Below, one piece after another: positions 1-7,075 of a stretch of DNA of 17,556 nucleotides (positions within the stretch are counted from its first letter, which is position 1; the number at the start of each line of letters is the position of its first letter). Where the stretch lies: assembly GCA_964386635.1 (NCBI GenBank), contig CAYLRO010000048.1:1-17556 (forward strand). The letters run 5' to 3'. The stretch is from Sabulitectum sp964386635 (GTDB lineage Bacteria > Fermentibacterota > Fermentibacteria > Fermentibacterales > JCC-6). The notes below the pieces were generated by a model, which saw only the letters and a program-made list of their open reading frames with translations, did not search any database and had not been told where the DNA came from. The translations under genes were made by a program, and so were the position numbers.

Positions 1-36
1 TTTCTCTTTCCTTTTTTTCTTTTTGCTTTGCTCCGG

Positions 37-456
37 TTATTCTGGTTCCGGGGTGCTCTCTCCCTTGCCTGTAAGCCATCTGTCGAAGGCTTCACGGCCG
101 AAGTCGTTCCAGAATTCCCTGAAAGAGTCCCAGCTGCGTTCGTCTCCGTCTTCGAAGTTGAACTTTTTGCTCTTTTTGACTTTCGAGCGATTGCTGGAGC
201 CGTTGCCGTGGCTACCGTGGCCTCCGAAGAGGATGTGTGAGAGAACCACCAGGCCCACAGCCTGCCAGTAGGTTACCTGGGGAAGGCCGAAGATGTCCGG
301 CATTATGGAGTTCCAGAGCCACTGGATAACAAGGCCGAAAAGTATAGCAAGTGCAGCTGCTGCAATGATTCCCAGTATTACAAGGCCTGCTACCTTGAAC
401 ACCTTTGCTACAGGGCTGCCGTGTATCTCTTTGCAGCCTACTCTAACATGTCCCAT
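37..456 (-). CDS. Small two-helix membrane protein paired with ECF sigma factor
   Basis: 139 residues. A short N-terminal stretch is followed by a long hydrophobic helix (about residues 20-48) and a second one (about 62-78). Between them is a motif rich in W, N, P and G (W46, W48, N49, M52-P53, F56-G57-L58-P59, Y63-W64) that I recall from small proteins encoded beside ECF sigma factors in other bacteria. A Gly/His-rich stretch (78-86) leads to a charged, Trp-containing C-terminal tail (about 92-130), probably cytoplasmic or periplasmic. The ATG lies inside the sigma-factor gene (14-bp overlap) behind a strong AGGAGG site with a 7-base spacer, so the two are co-transcribed and probably translationally coupled. 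It has no zinc-binding anti-sigma motif (HxxxCxxC). A role in controlling the sigma factor is inferred from position only. The function is unknown; that it is a real gene and membrane-bound is well supported. Confidence 0.85.
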   Translation of the reverse strand: MGHVRVGCKEIHGSPVAKVFKVAGLVILGIIAAAALAILFGLVIQWLWNSIMPDIFGLPQVTYWQAVGLVVLSHILFGGHGSHGNGSSNRSKVKKSKKFNFEDGDERSWDSFREFWNDFGREAFDRWLTGKGESTPEPE

Positions 457-991
457 TGTATTCCTCCTTTATGTGATTGAACTTTCTCTGAATGGTTTTC
501 AGTCCTCTGTGCTTCCGTGCGAGAAGTGTGCCCTGAGGTGTTTTTGTGATTTGTGACAGGGCTTTGATGGATGTACCGTTGAACTCTGTCTCAATGATGA
601 CTCTCTGCTGGTCAGTTGGAAGAGATGCTATTGCTTCTCTGATCTCTTCATTGAGCTTGTCCCTGGCGTAGGAGCCTTTGGGTTCGTACTTCAGGTCGGG
701 AATGATGTCATTCAGGGTGAGTTCGTTGTGGTCAGGTTCATCCATGGAGTGTACCGTGTTCCGCGGTTTACGGTACTCATCGATGATCCTGTTCCGCAGG
801 GCACGGAACACATAGGCGGAGATGTTCACAATGGGTTCAGTTATCCCCGGGCCGTCCAGCAGGCTGAGTAAAACATCCTGTACGATGTCTTCACTGTCTC
901 TGCCGGCTGATTCACTGAGCTTGTTCCTTACGAAGGTTACAAGACTGCCATGGTTGCCCTCAATGAACTCTGCCAGGGTTGTTCTGCTCAT
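443..991 (-). CDS. ECF-type RNA polymerase sigma factor (sigma-70 family)
   Basis: 182 residues, the usual size for an extracytoplasmic-function sigma factor, which carries only regions 2 and 4. Region 2 spans about residues 15-80: the acidic D-S-E-D-I-V-Q-D-V stretch (32-40) that contacts core polymerase, then the A-Y-V-F-R-A-L-R-N-R helix (59-68) that reads and melts the -10 element. A variable acidic linker (about 80-110) precedes region 4 (about 115-170): the L-P-T-D-Q-Q-R motif (124-130) and a helix-turn-helix (about 138-165) for the -35 element. The ATG is preceded by GAGGAG with a good spacer. The gene overlaps the next, membrane-protein gene by 14 bp, which suggests a membrane-linked signal controls it. 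No classical anti-sigma factor is adjacent. The ECF subgroup and regulon cannot be assigned from sequence alone. Confidence 0.93.
   Translation of the reverse strand: MSRTTLAEFIEGNHGSLVTFVRNKLSESAGRDSEDIVQDVLLSLLDGPGITEPIVNISAYVFRALRNRIIDEYRKPRNTVHSMDEPDHNELTLNDIIPDLKYEPKGSYARDKLNEEIREAIASLPTDQQRVIIETEFNGTSIKALSQITKTPQGTLLARKHRGLKTIQRKFNHIKEEYNGTC
456..475 (-). promoter_or_regulatory. Internal ribosome binding site of the sigma-partner membrane protein
   Basis: On the minus strand AAAGGAGGAA sits inside the 3' end of the sigma-factor gene, 7 bases before the ATG at 456. It fixes the start of the downstream gene and shows that the 14-bp overlap is genuine. Confidence 0.75.
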
Positions 992-1038
992 TGTGTCTCC
1001 TCTCTAATGCTGCAGACGAGAAAGAGGGAGAAATATTG

Positions 1039-1056
1039 CATCTTTCGTATAAGATG
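1039..1056. promoter_or_regulatory. Inverted repeat upstream of the sigma-factor operon
   Basis: CATCTT and AAGATG form a perfect 6-bp inverted repeat around a 6-base centre, about 50 bp before the sigma-factor start. It could be an operator or a 5'-UTR hairpin. No convincing promoter boxes could be assigned in the 992-1153 gap, where an autoregulated ECF promoter would be expected. Confidence 0.25.
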
Positions 1057-1127
1057 TTGATTTTGCTTAATATAGCGAACGGTTTTTGATGGACCTGGTT
1101 ACCTGTTGTGCGTTCTCTTTTCTGCTT

Positions 1128-1143
1128 GCCCTGACCTCAGGGC
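1128..1143 (-). terminator. Possible weak hairpin after the lipoprotein gene
   Basis: GCCCTGA and TCAGGGC form a 7-bp palindromic stem with a 2-base centre, beginning 11 bases past the stop of the lipoprotein gene at 1154. No T-run follows on the minus strand, so it would be an imperfect intrinsic terminator at best. Confidence 0.3.
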
Positions 1144-1153
1144 TCTGTCAGCC

Positions 1154-1996
1154 TCAAGTGCTGCAGTCCAGATCCGTTATTGTGATTGTGAATCCGGTGT
1201 AGCTGCCGTCAGGGAGATTTGTGGGAAGCTTGTAACCCGTGTTGCTGATTATCTCTGTGATTCCTGTGTCTGTTGCGTTCAGGAGCTCTTTTGTATTCAG
1301 CTGCCATACATCCTTGATCTCCTGGTATCTGCCGGGGTAATCCTGAGCGCCCAGGCTGGAGGTGAGTGCCCAGTAGATGTATCCGGTTATCTGGCACTGA
1401 TAGTCACAGGCAGGGTCGTAGCAGGTGAACCAGGCTGTTGCTGGATACTCTTCAGGGATCGTTGGGAAGTAACCGCCTCTGGCTGTATCCATCGCTGTTG
1501 CAAGCTCTGTACCCTGGTACTGTCCGAAGGTGCCGGGAAAGGCATTGGCGTACCCGTGTGCTGTTATGAGGTTAAGAACTTTCTCAAGTGATGCATCGAA
1601 GTATTCATTGGTTTGATCCGGGTTGAATCCGGGATTGGTCTCTGAGTCATACAGTTCCTGAACTGCTGTGATGTTATCCGGGAGTTTGTCATAATCGAAG
1701 CTGTTTGCCTCAGCTTCATCTGCGAACATGAGAATGGTGGCATGCCTGGCAGCCAGTTCATTTGTTACTGCGGTGTTATCCGGCTCCCCGTCTTCATCGT
1801 TGTCCAGGTACTGTGCAAGCACATTCCCTGCATGAAGAAGCCTGGTATGGGTTACTGACTCTGTGGCCCAGATGGTTACACCGAAAACGCTTATCTCCCT
1901 GTTGAATTCCTCCGGGACAGTGCCGGTAACAGATACACATGAAACAAGCACTGCTGCTGTTGCAGCGCAGACTGCTGCCTTTATTGTGTTCTTCAA
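1154..1996 (-). CDS. Secreted lipoprotein of unknown function with acidic DxDxDG-like motif
   Basis: 280 residues from a TTG start, chosen because GGGAGG lies 8 bases upstream. The N-terminus is a lipoprotein signal: Lys2 and Lys6, a hydrophobic Ala/Val core, and lipobox L17-V-S-C20, so the mature protein should be lipid-anchored at Cys20. Residues 65-74 (D-N-D-E-D-G-E-P-D-N) resemble a calcium-binding loop. They follow a helix with H55-A-G-N-V-L-A-Q-Y-L. I recall this Leu-His-Ala-x-x-Val-Leu-Ala-Gln-Tyr-Leu-Asp-Asn pattern from uncharacterised secreted proteins of other bacteria, but I know no assigned function. There is no HExxH or other catalytic signature that I can identify. The C-terminal third is aromatic-rich, with a C-Y-D-P-A-C-D-Y-Q-C cluster that may form disulfides. 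It stands alone, divergent from the phosphatase gene. Confidence 0.85.
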   Translation of the reverse strand: MKNTIKAAVCAATAAVLVSCVSVTGTVPEEFNREISVFGVTIWATESVTHTRLLHAGNVLAQYLDNDEDGEPDNTAVTNELAARHATILMFADEAEANSFDYDKLPDNITAVQELYDSETNPGFNPDQTNEYFDASLEKVLNLITAHGYANAFPGTFGQYQGTELATAMDTARGGYFPTIPEEYPATAWFTCYDPACDYQCQITGYIYWALTSSLGAQDYPGRYQEIKDVWQLNTKELLNATDTGITEIISNTGYKLPTNLPDGSYTGFTITITDLDCST

Positions 1997-2014
1997 GTAT
2001 GTGACCTCCCGGAA

Positions 2015-2035
2015 TAAATACTCATCCGGTATTTA
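2015..2035. promoter_or_regulatory. Inverted repeat in the divergent intergenic region
   Basis: TAAATAC and GTATTTA form a perfect 7-bp inverted repeat with a 7-base centre, between the divergent lipoprotein (start 1996) and phosphatase (start 2113) genes. Its placement suits a shared operator. This is only a pattern observation. Confidence 0.3.
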
Positions 2036-2064
2036 ATAGTTCCTTCAGCCTGCGAAATATCTGA

Positions 2065-2093
2065 TTGCCTGTATTACTGTATGGTTGTATATC
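2065..2093 (+). promoter_or_regulatory. Possible sigma-70 promoter of the phosphatase gene
   Basis: TTGCCT (2065-2070) and TATATC (2088-2093) are separated by 17 bases. Transcription would start near 2100, giving a leader of only about 13 nt, just enough to include the ribosome site at 2101-2106. The short leader lowers confidence. Confidence 0.35.
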
Positions 2094-2112
2094 TCTCTTG
2101 AGGAGGTTGCGT

Positions 2113-4778
2113 TTGAGTAAAAGATTTTCAGCTGTTCTAATGGTGTCTGCCACAGTGTTTGCCGTGATGTTCTGTTCCGTATACATGGTTCGGGATTTTA
2201 CCAAAGTTGTGAACTTCTCAAACATGAGCGATATGTGGAGCCTCTTCACATTCAACGACTCCACCCAGCACGGGTACTTCTCTGAAGTGAACATGAATGA
2301 TTTCATTACCCCGCCCTACCCGGTGCAGGGTGATTCCCTGATGATGGTTGGAGGGCTGCCTGCAAGTCAGGACAACTACTTCAGCCTGTTCAGCACGGAA
2401 ACCCCACATGGTGAGGAATTCGAGATAGTATTCCTCCACAAAGACTCCATGTACACAACAACTATTGCCACACATACAATTCCCATGGCTCTCCAGATAC
2501 AGGTCTGGGCTGTTGTAATACTGCGAATGCTTATTGTGCTGGGACTGATCCTGGTGGGTATATGGGCGTATGTTCGCCAACCGCTTTCTTCTGCAGTACT
2601 TACACTGACGCTGTTCTGCTTCACCCTGGCAATAAAGATGACTATCTCCTTCGGAGCTATAGCCGATGTCTATGCAGGATTCAATCTGNNNNNNNNNNNN
2701 NNNNNNNNNNNNNNNNNNNNNNNNNNNNNNNNNNNNNNNNNNNNNNNNNNNNNNNNNNNNNNNNNNNNNNNNNNNNNNNNNNNNNNNNAAAGATGACTAT
2801 CTCCTTCGGAGCTATAGCCGATGTCTATGCAGGATTCAATCTGGCAGAGTGGCTGCTGATAACTGCAGGAGTATTCTCAGTATTCAGCTCTCCCCTCTGG
2901 CTGAAGCTCATGCTGCTTTTTCCCAGAAGAAACCCCGGGTATACGAAGCACAGGCTTTTATACAATCTGCTTATTTTCACTCCTGTGCTTTTGTTTGCTT
3001 TCATTACCTACGGCAACAACGAAAGCAGTCAGCTCATACCCGGCCTGATACTTGAAACTCTGCTCCTGGGGCTTGGCTACACACTGCTTATCCGAACTTT
3101 CCGAAATACCAGTGTGAAGCTGGAAAAAAGACAGATCCGTCTGGTGATGCTTGGCGCTGCCCCTGGACTGCTGATATACACACTGTTCCTGTGGGCCTTT
3201 GTTATCACCCCGGAGAGTTTCCTGATGGCTCCTGTGGTTTACAGGATACTGCTGACCAACATCATCTTCCTGCTGGTGCTGGGCGTGCCTGTATGCCTTG
3301 GTATTGCCATAGGCAAGTACAAACTGCTGCATGTGGAAGGCAAGCTGAAAAGGGGCACCCGGTTCGTCTCAGTGAATATTGCTCTGCTTGTTGTTTTTGT
3401 AATCTTCCTGTGGGTTGTGGGTGACCTTGTTCTTAAAAACATCGGTGTTTCATCCCAGACCCCGATCCTAATTCTGGGAATTGTACTGGCCTTCTTCTTC
3501 ATGAGCCTTCAGAGAAGGATCAGGCTTCTGATAGAAGAGCACTTCTACCCTGAGAGGGCAAAGCTGAGAACCCTCCTCAGAGACTTCCTGGCTTCCAGTA
3601 TGGTCCGCACAGAGAGTGAAACATTCTGGCAGGAGCTTGAGGAAAAACTGGCAGCGGGTCTTTCCGCTGAAAAGATCTATCCTGTGCTCAGGCTTAAAGA
3701 CAAGGGATTCTTCAACATTGATCTGGATGAACCAGCCCCGTTCACAGTGGGAGACGACTTCGTACGCAGACTTGAGTTAAAGGACAATCCCCTGCTCTTC
3801 GATGAACTGGTTGCAAGCGGCAAGATGTTTCTCTCCACAGAACAGAGAGACTGGTTCATACAGAGGAAAAGCGCCATCCTCCTCCCACTGGTGACCACAT
3901 CAGGCCTCCTTGGATTCCTTGTGATCAGCTCGAAAACCAACGGTGAGGATTTTACATCTGAAGAACTTGAACTCCTGCAGAGCTTCTCAACACAAACTGC
4001 ACTTGTTGCAGAAAACCTGGAACTGCTGGGGGAGAAACTCGAGAAGGAAAAACTTGAGGAGCAGCTCCGGGTGGCCCGTGATATTCAACAGGGTCTCCTC
4101 CCTCACAAGATTCCTGAGATAGAGGGCATCGAGATAGCTGCACTTATCAAATTCTGCCTTGATGTGGCAGGTGACTACTACGATGTGATTCACCTGGACG
4201 ACGGTCGTGTGGTTCTGTCAATAGGTGATGTTTCCGGAAAGGGAGTTGGTGCAGCGCTGCTCATGGCGAATCTGCAGGCATCACTTCGAACAACCCAGGC
4301 AATGGGTGCAAGGCTTTATGAATCCGCTGTCAGGATAAACAACCTGGTTTTTGAGAACACTCCTGCTGAAATGTTCATCACCTTCTTCATGATCTGTATT
4401 GATCCAGTGAAGAAGTGCATGAGATTTGTCAATGCAGGACATAATCCCCCGCTGCTTTTAAAGGCAGACGGCCGGATGGAGATATTAAGCACAGGCGGAT
4501 TGCTCTTCGGTGTTGTTGAAGATACTCAGTACGAAGAAGGAGAGATCCAGCTGAACAGCGGAGACATGATAATGATGTATACAGATGGTGTCTCAGAGGC
4601 CATGAATTCCACTGATGAGGAGTTCGGTGAGAAGAAACTGGCAGACATATCTGTAGACAACATGACAATGCCGCTTGATGAACTGCTTGCTCTTATCGAG
4701 AAGGAAGTAAGCATCTTCCATGGATCAGATGAATACGCAGATGACTTCACACTGCTTGCAGCAAGGATCACAGACTGA
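2113..4778 (+). CDS. Membrane-bound SpoIIE/RsbU-type PP2C serine phosphatase with GAF-like domain (interrupted by assembly gap)
   Basis: As written, the gene is broken by 100 Ns (2689-2788) followed by a second copy of the last 55 bases before the gap. Joining 2688 to 2844 restores one continuous frame of 836 residues. The start is TTG 2113, 6 bases after AGGAGG (2101-2106); the earlier TTG 2065 has no such site. The order is: membrane helix (7-27), extracytoplasmic domain (about 28-130), eight or nine further helices (about 131-413), GAF-like region (about 435-585), coiled-coil linker (585-605), and PP2C/SpoIIE domain (about 605-836). The metal-binding acidic residues are present: D636 and D639 (G-D-Y-Y-D), D654 (I-G-D-V-S-G-K-G), D773 (Y-T-D-G), D825/D826 (D-D-F-T-L-L), plus N-A-G-H-N-P-P (722-728). 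Such phosphatases usually dephosphorylate an anti-anti-sigma STAS protein and so activate a sigma factor or another output. No STAS or kinase partner lies here. The sensor input is unknown. Confidence 0.92.
2634..2688 (+). repeat. 55-bp duplicate, left flank of the N gap
   Basis: This 55-base stretch is identical to 2789-2843 on the other side of the Ns. It encodes part of the phosphatase membrane region. The exact length and position at a scaffold join indicate an unmerged contig overlap, not a biological repeat. Confidence 0.95.
2689..2788. other. 100-N scaffold gap
   Basis: Exactly 100 unknown bases, the conventional filler for a gap of unknown size. Since both flanks carry the same 55 bp, the true gap is probably negative (an overlap), and nothing is likely to be missing from the phosphatase gene. 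Confidence 0.97.
2789..2843 (+). repeat. 55-bp duplicate, right flank of the N gap
   Basis: Exact second copy of 2634-2688. Deleting 2689-2843 (155 bp) keeps the reading frame continuous across the join, whereas the sequence as deposited is out of frame because 155 is not a multiple of three. Confidence 0.95.
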
Positions 4779-4810
4779 CGCTGAGTGAGCATTTCCAATT
4801 CTTGAGAAAA

Positions 4811-4830
4811 GGGGCGCCATCCGGTGCCCC
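4811..4830. terminator. Bidirectional intrinsic terminator between convergent genes
   Basis: GGGGCGCC and GGTGCCCC form an 8-bp stem (one G-T pair) with a 4-base loop. A pyrimidine tract (TTCCTTCTT) follows on the plus strand and TTTTCTC on the minus strand. It lies between the convergent ends of the phosphatase (4778) and the DUF4082-like gene (4857) and could serve both. Confidence 0.8.
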
Positions 4831-4856
4831 TTCCTTCTTAATATGAATACCGATTC

Positions 4857-5447
4857 TTACCAGGAAGCCTTTATTGATCCCCATGTTGAACGCTGGAGCG
4901 ATACAGGTCCCATGAGGAAATTGGGACCGAAACGGCCAACGGAACTGGCTGGGGAATCGCTGCCCGGATATGTAAGCCCCAAACTTCCCGCTATTGGGTA
5001 GACTGCGTTTACCCAGGTTACTTTGGGATCGTATGTGGCAGAAGATGCTGATGAGATGTACCAGTCAGAATCATCTTCGTAATAGACTACGGCAACAGTG
5101 TAGGTTGTGCCTGGATTAAGCACAACAGGAGTAATCTCCGCGTATATCCAGTCACCCACCACAGTGCCTGATGTTTCCACAGTAACACTTGTGAGCAGTG
5201 TCTGAGAATCATCCCAGAGACCCACAGGATGTGCCGTGTCCATCATGCCAGTCTGGTCTGCATTCCAGACACCAAGACTGGTAACAGAAACAGCTTCCGT
5301 TACTGTAAAACGGTAACCGATTGCATCTCCTGTGCTTCCCCCGTGGTAAATGTTGTATTCGGTACCGCCGGTAAAACCGGTAACTGCCTGACCCATGGCA
5401 GCTGTTGCGAAAGCCGCAACCAACAGAAAACAGCCCAGCATTCTCAT
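4857..5447 (-). CDS. Secreted DUF4082-like protein
   Basis: 196 residues. ATG 5447 is preceded by AGGGGGAG at a good distance. Residues 1-20 are a signal peptide with Arg2 and a cleavage site after about A-M-G-Q-A. Residues about 28-160 resemble DUF4082, a beta-rich domain of secreted proteins. The Y-R-F-T-V-T-E-A-V-S-V stretch (about 45-55) leads to a T-S-L-G-V-W strand, a V-G-L-W-D turn, a short T-L-L-T-S-V-T-V strand, and a G-T-T-Y-T-V segment. No catalytic residues are known for this domain, which is often attached to surface or carbohydrate-related proteins. Here it stands alone, with no C-terminal sorting domain, so it is probably periplasmic or released. The DUF4082 assignment is from memory of its pattern and is moderately sure. 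Confidence 0.82.
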   Translation of the reverse strand: MRMLGCFLLVAAFATAAMGQAVTGFTGGTEYNIYHGGSTGDAIGYRFTVTEAVSVTSLGVWNADQTGMMDTAHPVGLWDDSQTLLTSVTVETSGTVVGDWIYAEITPVVLNPGTTYTVAVVYYEDDSDWYISSASSATYDPKVTWVNAVYPIAGSLGLTYPGSDSPASSVGRFGPNFLMGPVSLQRSTWGSIKASW

Positions 5448-5719
5448 TTATCTCCCCCTTTTGAAAGAATGTGGAGTATCATCAACTGTGAATCTCACAG
5501 CAGTTAATAAACTCTATAAGTCTTATGTCTTCGTCAAGAGGCACTAATTTTACTTTACAGTATGGCTATTTTTTCATCACAGACATGGGTTTACCAATAC
5601 TGGCATATTGATAGTTTTTATGATCTGGAGTATTGGCATTATGCATCTTCTGATGATGTTTTACTGAATACCGGAATGTAGTGATGATTGATACTTCAGG
5701 TCACAGCATCGGCTCTGAC
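5448..5719. other. AT-rich intergenic region with a spaced inverted repeat
   Basis: About 270 bp without a supported gene, more AT-rich than the flanking coding sequence. It must hold the promoter of the DUF4082-like gene and the 3' end of the upstream transcript. CCAATACT (5594-5601) and AGTATTGG (5629-5636) form an 8-bp inverted repeat with a 27-base spacer. No T-tract makes it an obvious terminator. A TTGACG hexamer about 80 bp before the DUF4082-like start lacks a -10 box at 16-18 bp. Confidence 0.4.
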
Positions 5720-6568
5720 TCAGTAAACAGCTTCTACTTCTGTTTCCGTGGTTACTTCTATCTCTGCAGTTGATCCGGTAAGAAGGAAGCTGCTGTGGTT
5801 CACAGATGAAATGCCGGTAAACTGCTTTGTCAGCTGAAGCTCAAACACCCGGCTGCCGATGAAGTCCCCGGTGCTTTCAAGAAGAACTATCATGGGATTG
5901 TAGTCACCTGCTGTCCTGACCATGTCAGGTGCCCCTGCTCCTGGAGAAACTGATTCCGCTGTTGCCCCTACTGCAAAAATGGAACCGGAGACCTCTATCA
6001 CAGCATTGATCTTTGCGAATCCCCGTTCGTAACCATCTGTTTTCCATAACAGCTTACCGGTGACTCCATCAATACACGCCACAAACCACCGGGCGGGAGC
6101 TCCCAGAAAAGGAGACACATGACCTGCCGCTATGAAATCGCCGTTGCTCAGTTCTGTCATGGCATTAATCCTGGGGGGAAGCTCTACAAAATCGCATTCT
6201 TCAACCAGAGATTCCGTGTTCAGATATAAATGCCAGAGTGTTATACCATCCGGGCTTATCAACTGCAGTGGAGTTGAACCGGAAAAGCAATCCGGTGGGA
6301 CGTTCACCAGAAAAGTGCCACTGGTACCACAGACTGCCACAGGCGGGTTGTAGAAATCTGTGCTGGTTCCCTCAAGCGGGCTTGACCAGAGTGTGTCGCC
6401 ATCCTCTGTTGTGTGGAACATGTGAACCTGGGTGGAACCGGCAAGAGGCCCGAAAACAGCTCCCGGACATGACTGAACAACCACTGGCCCGTCCACTGCT
6501 GCTTCAGAGATCACCTGAATGTTAAAAGCACCTGCGAGAATGCATAGACAGACCATCAATTGATACAA
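5720..6568 (-). CDS. Secreted PQQ-like/beta-propeller repeat protein
   Basis: 282 residues from TTG 6568, chosen because AAGGAG lies 5 bases upstream and an in-frame stop blocks any earlier start; ATG 6556 is the alternative. The hydrophobic N-terminus (to about residue 22) looks like a signal peptide, though it lacks the usual Lys/Arg. Three short repeats with a G/D-x-x-L-W core (for example G-D-T-L-W, G-I-T-L-W, G-K-L-L-W), each near the end of a beta segment, match PQQ-like/BamB-type propeller blades. There are too few for a full propeller, and the protein ends without a sorting domain. It is 18 bp downstream of the preceding secreted-protein gene, so it is last in the flavoprotein operon. 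No enzyme motif is visible; the function is unknown. Confidence 0.8.
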   Translation of the reverse strand: MYQLMVCLCILAGAFNIQVISEAAVDGPVVVQSCPGAVFGPLAGSTQVHMFHTTEDGDTLWSSPLEGTSTDFYNPPVAVCGTSGTFLVNVPPDCFSGSTPLQLISPDGITLWHLYLNTESLVEECDFVELPPRINAMTELSNGDFIAAGHVSPFLGAPARWFVACIDGVTGKLLWKTDGYERGFAKINAVIEVSGSIFAVGATAESVSPGAGAPDMVRTAGDYNPMIVLLESTGDFIGSRVFELQLTKQFTGISSVNHSSFLLTGSTAEIEVTTETEVEAVY

Positions 6569-6586
6569 TGCTGCTCCTTATGTAAA

Positions 6587-7075
6587 TCAGTCACTGGAAC
6601 CGTTGACATACTCCCACTCATCAAACAACTCTTCCTCTATTGCCGGGTCTCCGAAGATGTCATGGAACTCCTGCTGTGTTTCAATACCCAGTTCAGCTGA
6701 TACTCCTGAATACCAGTCGGTATACGCTTCTCCGGAGTATGCGTCTATCACAGTAGGGAGAAGAACATCCCCTGTCTCAGGAAGGTAACTGGGAATGTCC
6801 ACCACTAAAGCTTCAACCAGATTCCACCTGTGCTGAAAGAGAAACACATCAAGACCCGGTGTGCTGGCTCTCGGTGCCCATGCGGTTACCATCTCTCCGT
6901 CTTCAAGGAGAAATACAGCATGATAGTAATCTCCCAGGCTGTATCCGGCAAAAGTACCGGCTATGGTAACAGTATCGATAAGGGTCGGGTCCATGGGTTC
7001 AGGCATTCCTGTTTCCCCGGATGATAGAAGCGCAGCTATTATTAACACTGTCATGTGATTACTCCAGACCTTCAT
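6587..7075 (-). CDS. Small secreted protein of unknown function
   Basis: Up to 162 residues. Two starts compete. ATG 7075 overlaps the upstream flavoprotein gene by 17 bp and gives a signal peptide with Lys2, but has no clear ribosome site. ATG 7054 has GGAG 7 bases upstream and would give 155 residues with an uncharged N-terminus. Either way a hydrophobic export segment (V-L-I-I-A-A-L-L) is followed by a mature acidic protein of about 140 residues with many aromatics. I recognise no family: no cysteine pairs, metal motif or repeats are apparent. It sits between the flavoprotein and the PQQ-like protein in a tightly packed unit. It may work with the latter outside the cytoplasm, but this is inference from order alone. 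Confidence 0.72.
   Translation of the reverse strand: MKVWSNHMTVLIIAALLSSGETGMPEPMDPTLIDTVTIAGTFAGYSLGDYYHAVFLLEDGEMVTAWAPRASTPGLDVFLFQHRWNLVEALVVDIPSYLPETGDVLLPTVIDAYSGEAYTDWYSGVSAELGIETQQEFHDIFGDPAIEEELFDEWEYVNGSSD

Noticed and set aside
1106..1591. Plus-strand open frame of 161 codons
   Set aside because: It lies opposite the lipoprotein gene, is rich in Cys and Val in an unnatural way, and has no ribosome site or recognisable domain.
2562..2843. Coding sequence starting left of the Ns in the second frame, or a programmed frameshift in the phosphatase
   Set aside because: The frame difference is fully explained by the 100 Ns plus the 55-bp duplicated flank; there is no slippery site needed or seen.
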